In this document: in pieces, positions 1-8,534 of the stretch | How the letters are laid out: each line of letters opens with the position of its first letter | How positions within the stretch are numbered: the stretch's first letter is position 1 | Assembly (NCBI GenBank): GCA_030681375.1 | Contig: JAUXWM010000062.1 | Span: forward strand, 20,308-84,307 | Direction: 5' to 3' | From: Gallionella sp. | GTDB taxonomy: Bacteria > Pseudomonadota > Gammaproteobacteria > Burkholderiales > Gallionellaceae | Length of the DNA: 64,000 nt | The notes under the pieces: generated by a model | The model's database searches: none | What the model saw: the letters and a program-made list of their open reading frames with translations, nothing else | Told to the model about the DNA's origin: nothing | Position numbers and translations under genes: made by a program

Positions 1-121
1 CCGCGCCGCGACTGTCGTAATAGCGATACACGCCCGGCAGCAAAGGCAGACTATCCAGTATCGGCCCGGGATCAAATCCCCGCGCGCTCAGGATGTCAGC
101 ATCGGCGTGCGGCTTGCTCAC
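1..121 (-). CDS. uvrC: Excinuclease ABC subunit C, N-terminal fragment (runs off left edge)
   Basis: Only the first 40 codons are inside the window. UvrC is the nuclease that makes both incisions in UvrABC nucleotide excision repair. From a GTG at 121 the minus strand reads a short leader and then LPLLPGVYRYYD at residues 25-36, the hallmark start of the UvrC GIY-YIG domain (compare LPELPGVYRMYD in well-known UvrC proteins). The GTG overlaps the TGA of the upstream glycosylase gene in a GTGA junction, so translation is probably coupled. The assignment rests on a short but characteristic motif; the start codon is less sure because the leader is longer than in many UvrC proteins. Confidence 0.85.
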   Translation of the reverse strand, partial: MSKPHADADILSARGFDPGPILDSLPLLPGVYRYYDSRGA

Positions 122-750
122 ATCAGCGCCTCTAAGCCCGCAGCAAATTCGGTCGCACCGCCATTGGCCGGATGTCGCACCGAGCCTGCGGTTGGAATAC
201 CCATCCCGTACAGCAACCCTTCCGACTTCTTGCCCACCGCGATAATTTTGGCGCGAGGAAAAGCCTCAAGCAAAATCCGCAAAGCGGGTACGCCCAGGCT
301 GATTTCAGATGGCGTGGGTGTCCGGTTTGACCAAAGATTGTCGGGGCGATGCGGATGCAACTGCAATGCATTCCAGAGTATGGTACGTTCGGCAATACCG
401 AGCCGGTACAGCGTTTTCCAGACTATCGTGGCCGATGGCTCGGAAAAGGGCAGACGCCGGGTTGACAGCCGGTTCTGTATGGCCGGAATGCGCGGAATCG
501 CCCCCTCGCCCAACAATCGTTCGCTGGTGAAAGCGATGCCGCTGTAGCGGCACCCCGCGTAACCGGGCGCCTCTCCGGCGAGAATAAATTCGGGTTCACA
601 ATCCAGATGCAGCGCCAGCCTGGCCAACTTTTGTTGCGGACCGTTCTCGGCAGTGTCGTGCGGGCAATGGTCTTGCCAGGGATTGAACAGCCCGATCAAA
701 CCGGATGGCAGCGTTTCAACCAGACAGCGGGCAAGCGCTACTTTGCTCAT
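118..750 (-). CDS. Uracil-DNA glycosylase superfamily protein
   Basis: A 210-residue protein with the layout of the uracil-DNA glycosylase superfamily, which removes damaged or mispaired bases from DNA. Visible motifs: GEAPGYAGC at residues 59-67 (motif-1 region), WNALQLHPH at 126-134 and SVRHPANGG at 190-198 (the HPxxxG-like motif-2 region). These differ from the classical Ung motif and fit the family 4/5-like branch, but I cannot name a subfamily. The start at 750 is chosen because the ATG overlaps the stop of the upstream gene (TAATG); longer forms would run into that gene. Its stop overlaps the uvrC start, which suggests a shared DNA-repair transcript. Substrate range is unknown. Confidence 0.75.
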   Translation of the reverse strand: MSKVALARCLVETLPSGLIGLFNPWQDHCPHDTAENGPQQKLARLALHLDCEPEFILAGEAPGYAGCRYSGIAFTSERLLGEGAIPRIPAIQNRLSTRRLPFSEPSATIVWKTLYRLGIAERTILWNALQLHPHRPDNLWSNRTPTPSEISLGVPALRILLEAFPRAKIIAVGKKSEGLLYGMGIPTAGSVRHPANGGATEFAAGLEALM

Positions 751-2873
751 TACTGCCCGAACGCGCCGAAATACCACAACCCTGCCAGTGTGCAGATCAG
801 CAATGCGATCGCCGCGTAGTACGGCCACACTGGTTTTTTGTCGGCGAACGGATCGTACAGAGATCGTTTCGCACCTTCAGGCAAGTCGGCCAGACTGGTC
901 AGCGAAGTACCGAAAGGGATATTGATGCGCGCCCGGGCGTTGATCGCCCAGCCGTTGGCATCCAGTATCGGCGCAAGACTGCGCTTCTTCAGTTTAAACC
1001 AGGCCAGCGCGATGGACGGGCCGGAGATCAGCATCAACAGCCCGATCATCGCCAGCGGTATCTGCCAGAATTTCAGGCTGATCAAACCACTCACGACCGA
1101 AGCCAGGATGCCGCCGATCGCACCGATCGCCAGACCGATTGCGGCAAAAATACCAGCAAACTTGCCGACATCGAAAGGCTTTGGCGGCTCGGCCGGAGGC
1201 GTCACGGCAGACTTGCCACCCTGCTCCACCGCCTTGAGCATACTGTCTTCTGCGGCATTCGCTTTCGAGGCAGCCAACTTCTGCAATCCCTCGCTAATCA
1301 TCTTGACCAGCTTTTTGTAAGGCATCCAGAACGCCTGACGGATACTGATGGGGTTATCGATGATGCGCACAATATTAGCATCCCAGTCGAGACCGTTACG
1401 GTCATAGAACACACCGTTACGCCCAACCAGCAGATAGTCCGAATCACCGGAGGTAAACGCGGCGGCGATATTCATCTTTTCCTTGCCGCGCACGCATTCG
1501 CAATACACCAGACATACGCCGCTAGATATCGCAAAAGCGGCGTGCTTGGCGATTTCTTCGACTTTAACGACCAGATCGCAGCTACGTCCGTCCAGATACA
1601 GCGTACCCACCTGAAAGATTGCTTTTTCGCGGCCCGTATAGAAATTGCGGAACGATACGAAATTATTGACCAGTTTGTACAGATCGCGGTTGTAGTGCAG
1701 CAATCTGTCCACCGCATGAATCGCCTTGACCTCAGCCTCGACCATCTTGTCCTGCGCGATCAGCGCCGCGATATCTGCCTGATGTTCAGACGCCAGTATT
1801 TCACGCAGCTGTGCGATGCCGAGTTGCTCCACGCCCGTCGCCGGTTTAGCGGCCTGCCATGCATCGAAGGCGGCGAATTTTTCGCACAGTGCAACCCATT
1901 CCGAAGCGCTCAGCGTATCCTTTGCACCCAGCAGCGGCACAATTACCTGTTCGCGCAAGCTATCCAGCTTAGCCTGCCAGGCCGGATTGATCCCACAAAC
2001 GAGCGGCAGCGACTTATTCGCCTCCACCGTCGCCAGCGGGAAATTCGCCACATCCGGACTCTGCGCCGAAAGGCATTGCGCGGCAAGTTGCTGATAATCT
2101 TCAGCCGAACGGCTCAATGGCAATGCGGCGCGCAGATCATAAGCGGCCAGCTGGCAACGCGTGAAATAGTCGCTTACCTTCTCCGCTACCGCATGGAATA
2201 CCGCAGCAGCCGCAGCCGTCTCACCTCCCATAAACAGGGCCGCCTCATCCTGCTCTCCCTTTGCATACCAATCTACGTAAGCGTTGGTCTCAGCGAAGAA
2301 CTTTTCCGCAATTTCTTCGTTAATGCCGGCTTCCCCGCTCATATCCAGCTGCGAACCACTGCACTGGATTATCAGCTCGATCAGCCCGCTCAAGTCGGCA
2401 TCTGCAACCTGCTTCGCGCTTATCACACCGTCGCCGTTGAATTCCTGATTCGCCACAAACTTCTCGATGTCGGCCATATCCGACAGCGTAATCACGCCCG
2501 CATCCGACTTACCCAGACTCTTGAGAATATGCGATGCGGAGGCATGCAGTTGTCTGCCCTCTTCACTGCTGTCATCGATCGCATCCAGCGCCAGACTATC
2601 CCCGCCCTGGATCAGCAAATCGGGATGCTTCAACAAACCGCCCGCCCAGGCGATGGCCGCCAGCACCTCATTGGCACGCACATGCGCATCCTTATCGCTG
2701 TCTATCATATCCAGCGTGCGGGTGTCGAATTCGATACCGCGCGTCGGACAGCTCAGTGCGACCCACAGCTTCTGATTCAGATCCTTGAGCGCGAGCAAAT
2801 CCGCACCGGTATCAAGCTGCACCTGATCGAAGCCACCCGCCCTGAAGAAATTCCATTTATGTGATGTCGTCAT
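750..2873 (-). CDS. Large EF-hand-containing membrane protein of unknown function
   Basis: A 707-residue protein I cannot assign to a named family. Residues 58-69 form a canonical EF-hand loop (DSDKDAHVRANE, ligands at 1, 3, 5 and 12). Residues 144-155 (EFNGDGVISAKQ) and 177-188 are degenerate loops of the same kind, so the N-terminal part probably binds calcium. A long, mostly helical middle follows. The C-terminus has hydrophobic segments at about 571-598, 603-626 and 683-704, with a Lys/Arg-rich stretch after the second. There is no obvious signal peptide, so the EF-hand part may be cytoplasmic. It is the first gene of a coupled unit with the UDG-family gene and uvrC. Function unknown. Confidence 0.85.
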   Translation of the reverse strand: MTTSHKWNFFRAGGFDQVQLDTGADLLALKDLNQKLWVALSCPTRGIEFDTRTLDMIDSDKDAHVRANEVLAAIAWAGGLLKHPDLLIQGGDSLALDAIDDSSEEGRQLHASASHILKSLGKSDAGVITLSDMADIEKFVANQEFNGDGVISAKQVADADLSGLIELIIQCSGSQLDMSGEAGINEEIAEKFFAETNAYVDWYAKGEQDEAALFMGGETAAAAAVFHAVAEKVSDYFTRCQLAAYDLRAALPLSRSAEDYQQLAAQCLSAQSPDVANFPLATVEANKSLPLVCGINPAWQAKLDSLREQVIVPLLGAKDTLSASEWVALCEKFAAFDAWQAAKPATGVEQLGIAQLREILASEHQADIAALIAQDKMVEAEVKAIHAVDRLLHYNRDLYKLVNNFVSFRNFYTGREKAIFQVGTLYLDGRSCDLVVKVEEIAKHAAFAISSGVCLVYCECVRGKEKMNIAAAFTSGDSDYLLVGRNGVFYDRNGLDWDANIVRIIDNPISIRQAFWMPYKKLVKMISEGLQKLAASKANAAEDSMLKAVEQGGKSAVTPPAEPPKPFDVGKFAGIFAAIGLAIGAIGGILASVVSGLISLKFWQIPLAMIGLLMLISGPSIALAWFKLKKRSLAPILDANGWAINARARINIPFGTSLTSLADLPEGAKRSLYDPFADKKPVWPYYAAIALLICTLAGLWYFGAFGQ

Positions 2874-2924
2874 CGTTTTGCTCGCTTTAATTATTAAAAC
2901 CGGATTGAGTGTACAAGTTCATGG

Positions 2925-3770
2925 TTAATTTTCCTGATATTCCAGCGTAAACCCGGCCTTTGCGTCTTGCCCCAGATGCGCGACCAGATACGGCATGACC
3001 TGCTGCAATACAGCATGCAGATTCCACGGCGGATTGAGCACGAACATGCCACTGCCGTGCATACCGAACCCCTCTTCGCTGAGTCCTTGCACACTGAGCG
3101 CGACATGCAGCCAGCTTTTCACCGGTAATTGTTTGAGCTGTTCCGGCAACTGACGCGCCTCACTGCGCTGTAACTGCGGATACCATACCGCGTAAACACC
3201 GCTGGCAAAACGCTTCAAGCCCTCGCGCAATGCCGTTATCACGCGCTGGTAATCCTGTTTATCTTCATAAGGGGGATCGATCAGCACCAGGGCGCGGCGC
3301 GGCGGGGGTGGCAGCAAGGCTTTGAGCGCACCGAAACCATCGGCGGTCTGCATCAGAACCTGTGTTCCGTATCCGGCAAAATTTTCATGCAGGATTTCGC
3401 TGTCGGTCGGGTGCAACTCGAACAGACGCATCTTGTCACCATCCCGCAACAGCTCGGATGCCACCAGTGGCGATCCGGGATACAGCGTCATCTGCCCGTC
3501 CGGGTTAATGCGCTTCACCAGCGCCACATAGTCGGCCAGGGGTTCAGGTAAATCCTCGCGTTCCCACAAGCGCGCAATACCGCTTTCATACTCCGCATTC
3601 TGCGTGGCATAGCCGCTGTCCAGCGCATAACAACCCGCACCGGCATGGGTGTCTATATACCAGAACGGTTTATCTTTTTGCGCCAGATAGCGCAGCAATT
3701 GAACCTCGATGAAGTGTTTCAGCACATCGGCATGATTGCCGGCGTGAAAGGCATGGCGGTAACTCAGCAT
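2925..3770 (-). CDS. rlmJ: 23S rRNA (adenine(2030)-N6)-methyltransferase RlmJ
   Basis: RlmJ transfers a methyl group from S-adenosylmethionine to N6 of A2030 in 23S rRNA. The 281-residue protein opens with the family signature MLSYRHAFHAGNHADVLKH, has the SAM-site stretch YIDTHAGAG at about 38-46, and carries the N6-adenine catalytic motif DPPY at 165-168. The start at 3770 is chosen because the family begins exactly at MLSYRH; an in-frame extension of 14 codons upstream is not conserved. It stands alone between the EF-hand gene and a small zinc-ribbon gene. Family assignment is firm. Confidence 0.95.
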   Translation of the reverse strand: MLSYRHAFHAGNHADVLKHFIEVQLLRYLAQKDKPFWYIDTHAGAGCYALDSGYATQNAEYESGIARLWEREDLPEPLADYVALVKRINPDGQMTLYPGSPLVASELLRDGDKMRLFELHPTDSEILHENFAGYGTQVLMQTADGFGALKALLPPPPRRALVLIDPPYEDKQDYQRVITALREGLKRFASGVYAVWYPQLQRSEARQLPEQLKQLPVKSWLHVALSVQGLSEEGFGMHGSGMFVLNPPWNLHAVLQQVMPYLVAHLGQDAKAGFTLEYQEN

Positions 3771-3946
3771 GAATTTGAAGTTTGAGCGTTGTGCAGGCCG
3801 CAATTGTGCCACGCTCGCGCCCGCTTAACAAACCGGTAAAACACTGCTTCCCGGCGCAGGGAGCAATAACGGCGACAATCTGGATTGGATAGGCTAGCGG
3901 ATAGCGTTGTTAGCTGTGGATGTCAAACCGCGCAACATGTCAGGTA

Positions 3947-4150
3947 TTACTCAGCGTTGATTTTCAGATTGCCTTCCCAGCCACAAACCTCGCAGTGATA
4001 GCGCTTAATCGGGATGAGCGGGCTAATCAGGCGATCAACAACGCGACGTTTCACACGATTTACATCCGGTGCCTGACAAGCCGGACAATTACGATTAGAG
4101 GTACGAACAGGAAACAACGAACTACTGCTTAAGCGAAAAACCTTAGTCAT
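3947..4150 (-). CDS. Small zinc-ribbon protein
   Basis: A 67-residue basic protein with two CxxC pairs, CPAC at residues 22-25 and CEVC at 53-56, the latter in the context RYHCEVCGWEG. This is the pattern of a zinc ribbon, binding one zinc with four cysteines. No other domain is visible and no function can be assigned. The ATG at 4150 is preferred over a GTG at 4159 because a GGGGGGTG stretch just upstream gives a strong ribosome-binding site with normal spacing. About 200 bases without a gene lie upstream and include a palindrome resembling a TetR-family operator. It could be a regulator or a metal-responsive accessory protein; both ideas are inference. Confidence 0.7.
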   Translation of the reverse strand: MTKVFRLSSSSLFPVRTSNRNCPACQAPDVNRVKRRVVDRLISPLIPIKRYHCEVCGWEGNLKINAE

Positions 4151-4275
4151 AACAAACACCCCCCGGTGAAAAATGTATGGCCAGATGTCAAATTAATTCA
4201 ACAAGCAATTGATTTAAATAAAAACATACCAACCTTGCCAAATATCATTCTACAAGAGGGTGGTAACAATTTAAT

Positions 4276-4293
4276 ATAGACCGGATGGTCTAT
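4276..4293. promoter_or_regulatory. Palindrome resembling a TetR-family operator
   Basis: The sequence ATAGACC-GGAT-GGTCTAT is a perfect 7+7 inverted repeat with a 4-base spacer. It resembles operators of TetR-family repressors with TAGACC/GGTCTA half-sites (the NemR type, from memory). It lies about 125 bases upstream of the small zinc-ribbon gene and just past the end of the DUF455 gene, in an AT-rich stretch. No TetR gene is in the window, so any repressor would be encoded elsewhere. Confidence 0.4.
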
Positions 4294-4351
4294 GTATTTC
4301 TAAATAGAGCACTACAAGAGATTGAGTATAAAGAAAAAATAGCAAAATTCG

Positions 4352-5161
4352 CTACTTTATCAGCGCCGATAATTCCGCTTCGCTGAATCCTGCAGCACGC
4401 CGGGCAGGCAAATTGAACGGGCCGCGCAGCACGGGGGCGGCATGTTCTACGGCAAGACGGGCGTAGGTCTCCAATGGCTCCAGATCGCGCTGCTCGCACA
4501 GAAATCCGTACCAGCGGTTGCCGATGGCAACATGGCCTATTTCATCACGCAGAATGACATCCAGTATCGCGACGACGGCCGTATCGCCTACCTGTGCGAA
4601 CTTGGCGCGCACCGCCGGCACGGCATCCAGCCCTCTGGCCTCCATCGTTCGCGGCACCAGCGCCATGCGAGCCAGCACGTCATGCCGGGTCTTGTCGGCC
4701 ATTTCCCACAAGCTGCTATGCCCGGTGAAGTCGCCATAGGCATAACCCAATTGTTGCAAATGCCCGGACAGCAAGGTGAAATGCAATGCTTCCTCGTCGG
4801 CGACCTGCAACCAGTCGGTATAGTAATCGCGCGGCATTCCGGTGAAGCGCCAGATCGCATCCAGTGCCAGATTGATCGCATTAAATTCGATATGCACCAG
4901 CGCATGAATCAAGGCGGCACGGCCTTCGGGCGTATTCATGCCGCGGCGCTTGACTGCAAGCGGCGATACCAGCTCGGGCTTGTCCGGACGCCCCGGAATA
5001 GCTTGCGACCCGGCTAGGGCGGCAATACTGTCCAGCTGTATTTGCCCTGCCGTCCATGCTTGCGCCAGTTGGCGCACCCCTTCGGCCTTGCAAACGGCAT
5101 CCGGCTCGGCAAGCCAGAACAGCGCAGCCTGCCTTAATTCTGTTACTTGATCGTTCATCAT
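4352..5161 (-). CDS. DUF455 family ferritin-like protein
   Basis: A 269-residue helical protein of the DUF455 family, which adopts a ferritin-like four-helix fold and is predicted to bind a di-metal centre. Candidate ligands are E92 (in HIEFNAINLALDAIW), E123/E124 and H127 (DEEALHF), E174, and E207 with H210 (RDEIGH), spaced as in ferritin-like E...ExxH pairs. The physiological reaction is not known to me. The start is either of two adjacent ATGs (5161 or 5158); the ATGATGA string contains the stop codon of the upstream rep gene, so translation is probably coupled to rep. No signal peptide or membrane segment is visible. Confidence 0.85.
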   Translation of the reverse strand: MMNDQVTELRQAALFWLAEPDAVCKAEGVRQLAQAWTAGQIQLDSIAALAGSQAIPGRPDKPELVSPLAVKRRGMNTPEGRAALIHALVHIEFNAINLALDAIWRFTGMPRDYYTDWLQVADEEALHFTLLSGHLQQLGYAYGDFTGHSSLWEMADKTRHDVLARMALVPRTMEARGLDAVPAVRAKFAQVGDTAVVAILDVILRDEIGHVAIGNRWYGFLCEQRDLEPLETYARLAVEHAAPVLRGPFNLPARRAAGFSEAELSALIK

Positions 5162-7149
5162 TCCGCCTTATTCAGCATCGCCTTGAGTCTGGCCAGTTTA
5201 TCCATGCCCTCGCCTTTCGTCACCACGGGCACGGCATCTGCATGACCACCGGCATAGATCAACTCGCTGGCGGGCATTTCTTCCAGAAAACGACTCGCTT
5301 CACACAGCGCCCAGTCCTTGCCGCGACGACGGCGGTTGCAATAGCTGATCTGCAAGCTGCGCTCTGCGCGGGTGATGCCGACATACATCAGCCGGCGCTC
5401 TTCTTCTATGCCCTTTTCATCGCTGTCGCGAAACGGCAGGATATCTTCTTCCACGCCGATGATAAACACATGCGGGAACTCCAGCCCCTTGGCGGCATGC
5501 AGCGTGGATAGCGAGACCGCATCCGGCTCCTGATTCTTGCCTTCGAGCATATTGATCAGCGCGATGGTCTGCACCATGTCGAGCAGCGATTTTTCGTCGG
5601 CTTCTGCCTTGCGCTTGAGCCAGCCGATGAAATCATCGACATTCTTCCACTTGACTTCAGCCTGCCGTGATTCGTGCGTGTCGTACAGCCAGGTTTCGTA
5701 ATTGATCGCGCGCAACAACTCATCGAGCAATTCGGCACACGGGTCAGCATCCGCCCTGTCCTCAAGTCGACTGATGAAGCGGCAAAACACCATCAGGTCT
5801 TCATACTGGCGCGGCGGCAGCAACTGCTCCAACTGCGCTTCAAATGCAGCCTCGAACAGACTGATATGGCGCGTTCCCGCGTAGCTGCCCAGCTTCTCCA
5901 GCGTGGTATTGCCGATGCCGCGCTTGGGGCTGGTGATAGCGCGGATAAAGGCGGGATCATCGTCCGGATTGGCGATCAGACGCAGATACGCGGTGATGTC
6001 CTTAATCTCGGGTTTGTCAAAAAACGAGGTGCCGCCACTGACGGTATAGGGCACGCGCTGCGCGCGCAACTGTTCCTCAAAGGCGCGCGACAGATAATTG
6101 CTGCGATACAGAATCGCGTAGTCTGAGAATTGAGTCTGATGCTCGAATTTGTGCGTAATCAGTTTCATTACCACGCTCTCGGCCTCGTGCTCGTCATCGC
6201 GTGCGGCATAGATGCGTATCGGATCACCGATGCCGTGATCGCTCCACAGATTCTTCTCGAACACCTTGGTATTCTGATTGATCAAATGATTCGCCACCTT
6301 GAGTATGCGCTGCGACGAACGGTAATTCTGCTCCAGCTTGATGACGCGCAGGTTGCTGTAGTCGTGACGCAAATTGTGCAGATTCTCCACGCTCGCACCC
6401 CGCCAGGCATAAATCGCCTGATCGTCGTCGCCCACGGCAGTGAACGCGGCGCGCTTGCCCGCCAGCAAACGTGTCAGCTGATACTGGCAATCGTTGGTAT
6501 CCTGATATTCATCTATCAGCAAATAGCGCAGTTTCTGCTGCCAGCGCAACAGTGCTTCCGGATGCTGGTTAAACAGCACCACCGGCAAGTGTATCAGGTC
6601 ATCAAAATCCACCGCCTGGTAGGCGCGCAAGGTTTCCTGATAGCGCATATATAGACGCGCATACGCTTCCAACTCCAGGCTGTCGGCATTGACCACCGCC
6701 TGCTCCGGCGAGATAAACGCCGCTTTCCAGTTCGACAGCTGTGTCTGTACGTCCCTGATTTCCTGCTTATCACCGGAGTTGGTCAGTTCTCCGATAATTT
6801 TGAAGGTGTCGCTGGAATCAAATATCGAAAACTGAGGTTTGTAGCCCAGCAGCTTGGCCTCAGCGCGCATTATATTCATGCCCAGCGAGTGAAAAGTGCT
6901 GACCACCAGTCCCTTGGCATTCTTGCCCTGCAACAGCGTGCCAACGCGCTCGCGCATTTCGTTGGCGGCTTTATTGGTGAAGGTGATCGCCGCGATGTTG
7001 CGCGCCTGATAGCCGCACTCCTCGACCAGATAAGCAATCTTGTGGGTAATGACGCGCGTCTTGCCGCTACCCGCTCCCGCCAGCACCAGCAGCGGGCCGT
7101 CGAGATACATTGCCGCTTCGCGTTGTACGGGATTGAGTTTACTTAACAT
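5158..7149 (-). CDS. rep: ATP-dependent DNA helicase Rep
   Basis: Rep is an SF1A 3'-5' DNA helicase that removes proteins ahead of replication forks and helps restart them. The 663-residue protein shows the UvrD/Rep order of motifs: Q-motif region LNPVQREA near the start, Walker A GAGSGKT at residues 25-31, motif Ia ITFTNKAANEM, Walker B DEYQDTN, DDQAIYAWRGA (motif III region), QNYRSS (motif IV), LSTLHAAKGLEF (motif V) and VGITRAE (motif VI). Length and the NDCQYQLTRLLAG context suit Rep better than UvrD or PcrA. It precedes the DUF455 gene with overlapping codons. The cluster has no gene for a replication partner. Confidence 0.93.
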   Translation of the reverse strand: MLSKLNPVQREAAMYLDGPLLVLAGAGSGKTRVITHKIAYLVEECGYQARNIAAITFTNKAANEMRERVGTLLQGKNAKGLVVSTFHSLGMNIMRAEAKLLGYKPQFSIFDSSDTFKIIGELTNSGDKQEIRDVQTQLSNWKAAFISPEQAVVNADSLELEAYARLYMRYQETLRAYQAVDFDDLIHLPVVLFNQHPEALLRWQQKLRYLLIDEYQDTNDCQYQLTRLLAGKRAAFTAVGDDDQAIYAWRGASVENLHNLRHDYSNLRVIKLEQNYRSSQRILKVANHLINQNTKVFEKNLWSDHGIGDPIRIYAARDDEHEAESVVMKLITHKFEHQTQFSDYAILYRSNYLSRAFEEQLRAQRVPYTVSGGTSFFDKPEIKDITAYLRLIANPDDDPAFIRAITSPKRGIGNTTLEKLGSYAGTRHISLFEAAFEAQLEQLLPPRQYEDLMVFCRFISRLEDRADADPCAELLDELLRAINYETWLYDTHESRQAEVKWKNVDDFIGWLKRKAEADEKSLLDMVQTIALINMLEGKNQEPDAVSLSTLHAAKGLEFPHVFIIGVEEDILPFRDSDEKGIEEERRLMYVGITRAERSLQISYCNRRRRGKDWALCEASRFLEEMPASELIYAGGHADAVPVVTKGEGMDKLARLKAMLNKAE

Positions 7150-7223
7150 TGTTCGCAGTGGTTTGGAGAAATCGCCGGGGCCTCCATGATAGCAAACCGT
7201 CGAATTTGAATACCCGTCGAATG

Positions 7224-7259
7224 CAAAACGGCATCCATTTCACAATGAATGCCGTTTTG
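7224..7259 (-). terminator. Long hairpin closing the ccm operon
   Basis: CAAAACGGCAT at 7224-7234 pairs perfectly with ATGCCGTTTTG at 7249-7259; inside the loop CATT and AATG add four more pairs after one mismatch. It lies 16 bases past the ccmI stop. The run of U after the stem is short (TTTTG), so it may terminate weakly or mainly protect the 3' end. Confidence 0.6.
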
Positions 7260-7274
7260 AACAACGGGTCAATA

Positions 7275-8534
7275 TTACTTGACGACGCTGTCTATCGTGA
7301 TATTCAGCCCCTTGCTGCCCGGCGTGACGATTCCTGCCGAACCCTCCAGATCACCCGGCTGCGCCACAGGCGCGCCTGACTTGGAGACACGCGCCAACAC
7401 GACCACTTTGTCGAAACCGGAGAGTTTCATCTGTGGCTGCATCGCCATGCTGTCATCGAGCGTAAATGCCATCGGCAAGTCTTTGACCTGCTTGCGTAAC
7501 GCGGCGAGCGGCATCTTCGGCCCCTCCGCCGCACGCGCCAGAATGAAGACAAAGTCATCGGGCGATGCTTTTGCCAACATTGTGGGACTCAGCGACACAC
7601 GACCGGTAATTGCCATAGCCGGATTAACCGCAACCTTTTCTGGCGCATCCATTGCGGGCAGTTTCGCCAGTTTTTCCTTGCCACCTTTTTGCATGGACAG
7701 GAATTCGCGTGCCTGATTGATGCCATCGCGTATCATCTGAACATCTGGATAATCGGGCGGCAACAGACTGAGCAGCTTTTGCCAATGCGTAATGGTCGCG
7801 GCATAATCCCCGCGCTCCATGCCCGCCGACCCGGCCAGCGCAAGCGCCGAAGTATTTTCCGGATCCAGTGCCAGCGCCTTGTCTAGCAGTTTAGTCGGCT
7901 CACCCAGCAAGGACTGTCCGTTTCTCATTGCCATGGCATCCGCATAATTGGCCCAGATTTGTGCCTCACCCGGCACCAGCGCGACCAGTTGTTGATACGC
8001 GCGCACCGCATCATCAAAACGTTGCAACTCGGTATAGGAACGTGCCAGCGTCAGCCATCCATCCGGGTTTTCCGGCAATTTCACCATCTTGGCTTCCAGC
8101 TCCTGCAACGCAGCTTCCGAGCGTATCGAGCCAAAGCCATCGGCGACTTCGCCCTGCTGTTCGTTCGGCAGCAAAGCCTTACTATTTCCGATAGCAAGGT
8201 AGAGCAACACACTGGAAAGCGGAAGCAACACCAGCAATACCAGCGCCAAAATTCTGGCCGGATTACGCGTTACCGTTACGGGTGCATCTGTCGCTTTGAC
8301 CTCATCGAGCAGGCGCACATGCAATTCATGTTTTCCCTGCTCGTAAGCATCCTGGGTCAGCAGGCTGTTTTGCATATCCGCTTCCAGTTCTGTTGACTGA
8401 TCACGCAGGATTTCGAGGTTGGCGGCATCACGCAACACATCGTTGCTTCCCACCGACTTACGCCACAGCGGCCACACCACAAAAGGCAGTGCGGCTATCA
8501 ACAGCACGGCAGTTAGTATCCAGAATAAGGTCAT
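7275..8534 (-). CDS. ccmI: Cytochrome c maturation protein CcmI (TPR apocytochrome chaperone)
   Basis: CcmI holds the C-terminus of apocytochrome c in the periplasm and hands it to the CcmF/CcmH haem-ligation complex. The 419-residue protein starts with a membrane helix (residues about 4-22), has a cytoplasmic loop with the family-typical LRDQSTELEADMQ region, a second membrane helix near 95-115, and then TPR repeats (WLTLARSYTELQRFDDAVRAY at about 160-180 and following). The C-terminal domain carries VSLSPTMLAKASPDDFVFILARA, usual for fused CcmH/CcmI-type C-termini. The start overlaps the ccmH stop in ATGA. It is last in the operon. Confidence 0.93.
   Translation of the reverse strand: MTLFWILTAVLLIAALPFVVWPLWRKSVGSNDVLRDAANLEILRDQSTELEADMQNSLLTQDAYEQGKHELHVRLLDEVKATDAPVTVTRNPARILALVLLVLLPLSSVLLYLAIGNSKALLPNEQQGEVADGFGSIRSEAALQELEAKMVKLPENPDGWLTLARSYTELQRFDDAVRAYQQLVALVPGEAQIWANYADAMAMRNGQSLLGEPTKLLDKALALDPENTSALALAGSAGMERGDYAATITHWQKLLSLLPPDYPDVQMIRDGINQAREFLSMQKGGKEKLAKLPAMDAPEKVAVNPAMAITGRVSLSPTMLAKASPDDFVFILARAAEGPKMPLAALRKQVKDLPMAFTLDDSMAMQPQMKLSGFDKVVVLARVSKSGAPVAQPGDLEGSAGIVTPGSKGLNITIDSVVK

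Noticed and set aside
705..2864. A 719-codon open frame on the plus strand opposite the EF-hand gene
   Set aside because: Its product is Gln/Arg/His-rich with no domain, no ribosome-binding site was seen, and the minus-strand frame has EF-hand loops and membrane helices. It is a shadow, though an unusually long one.
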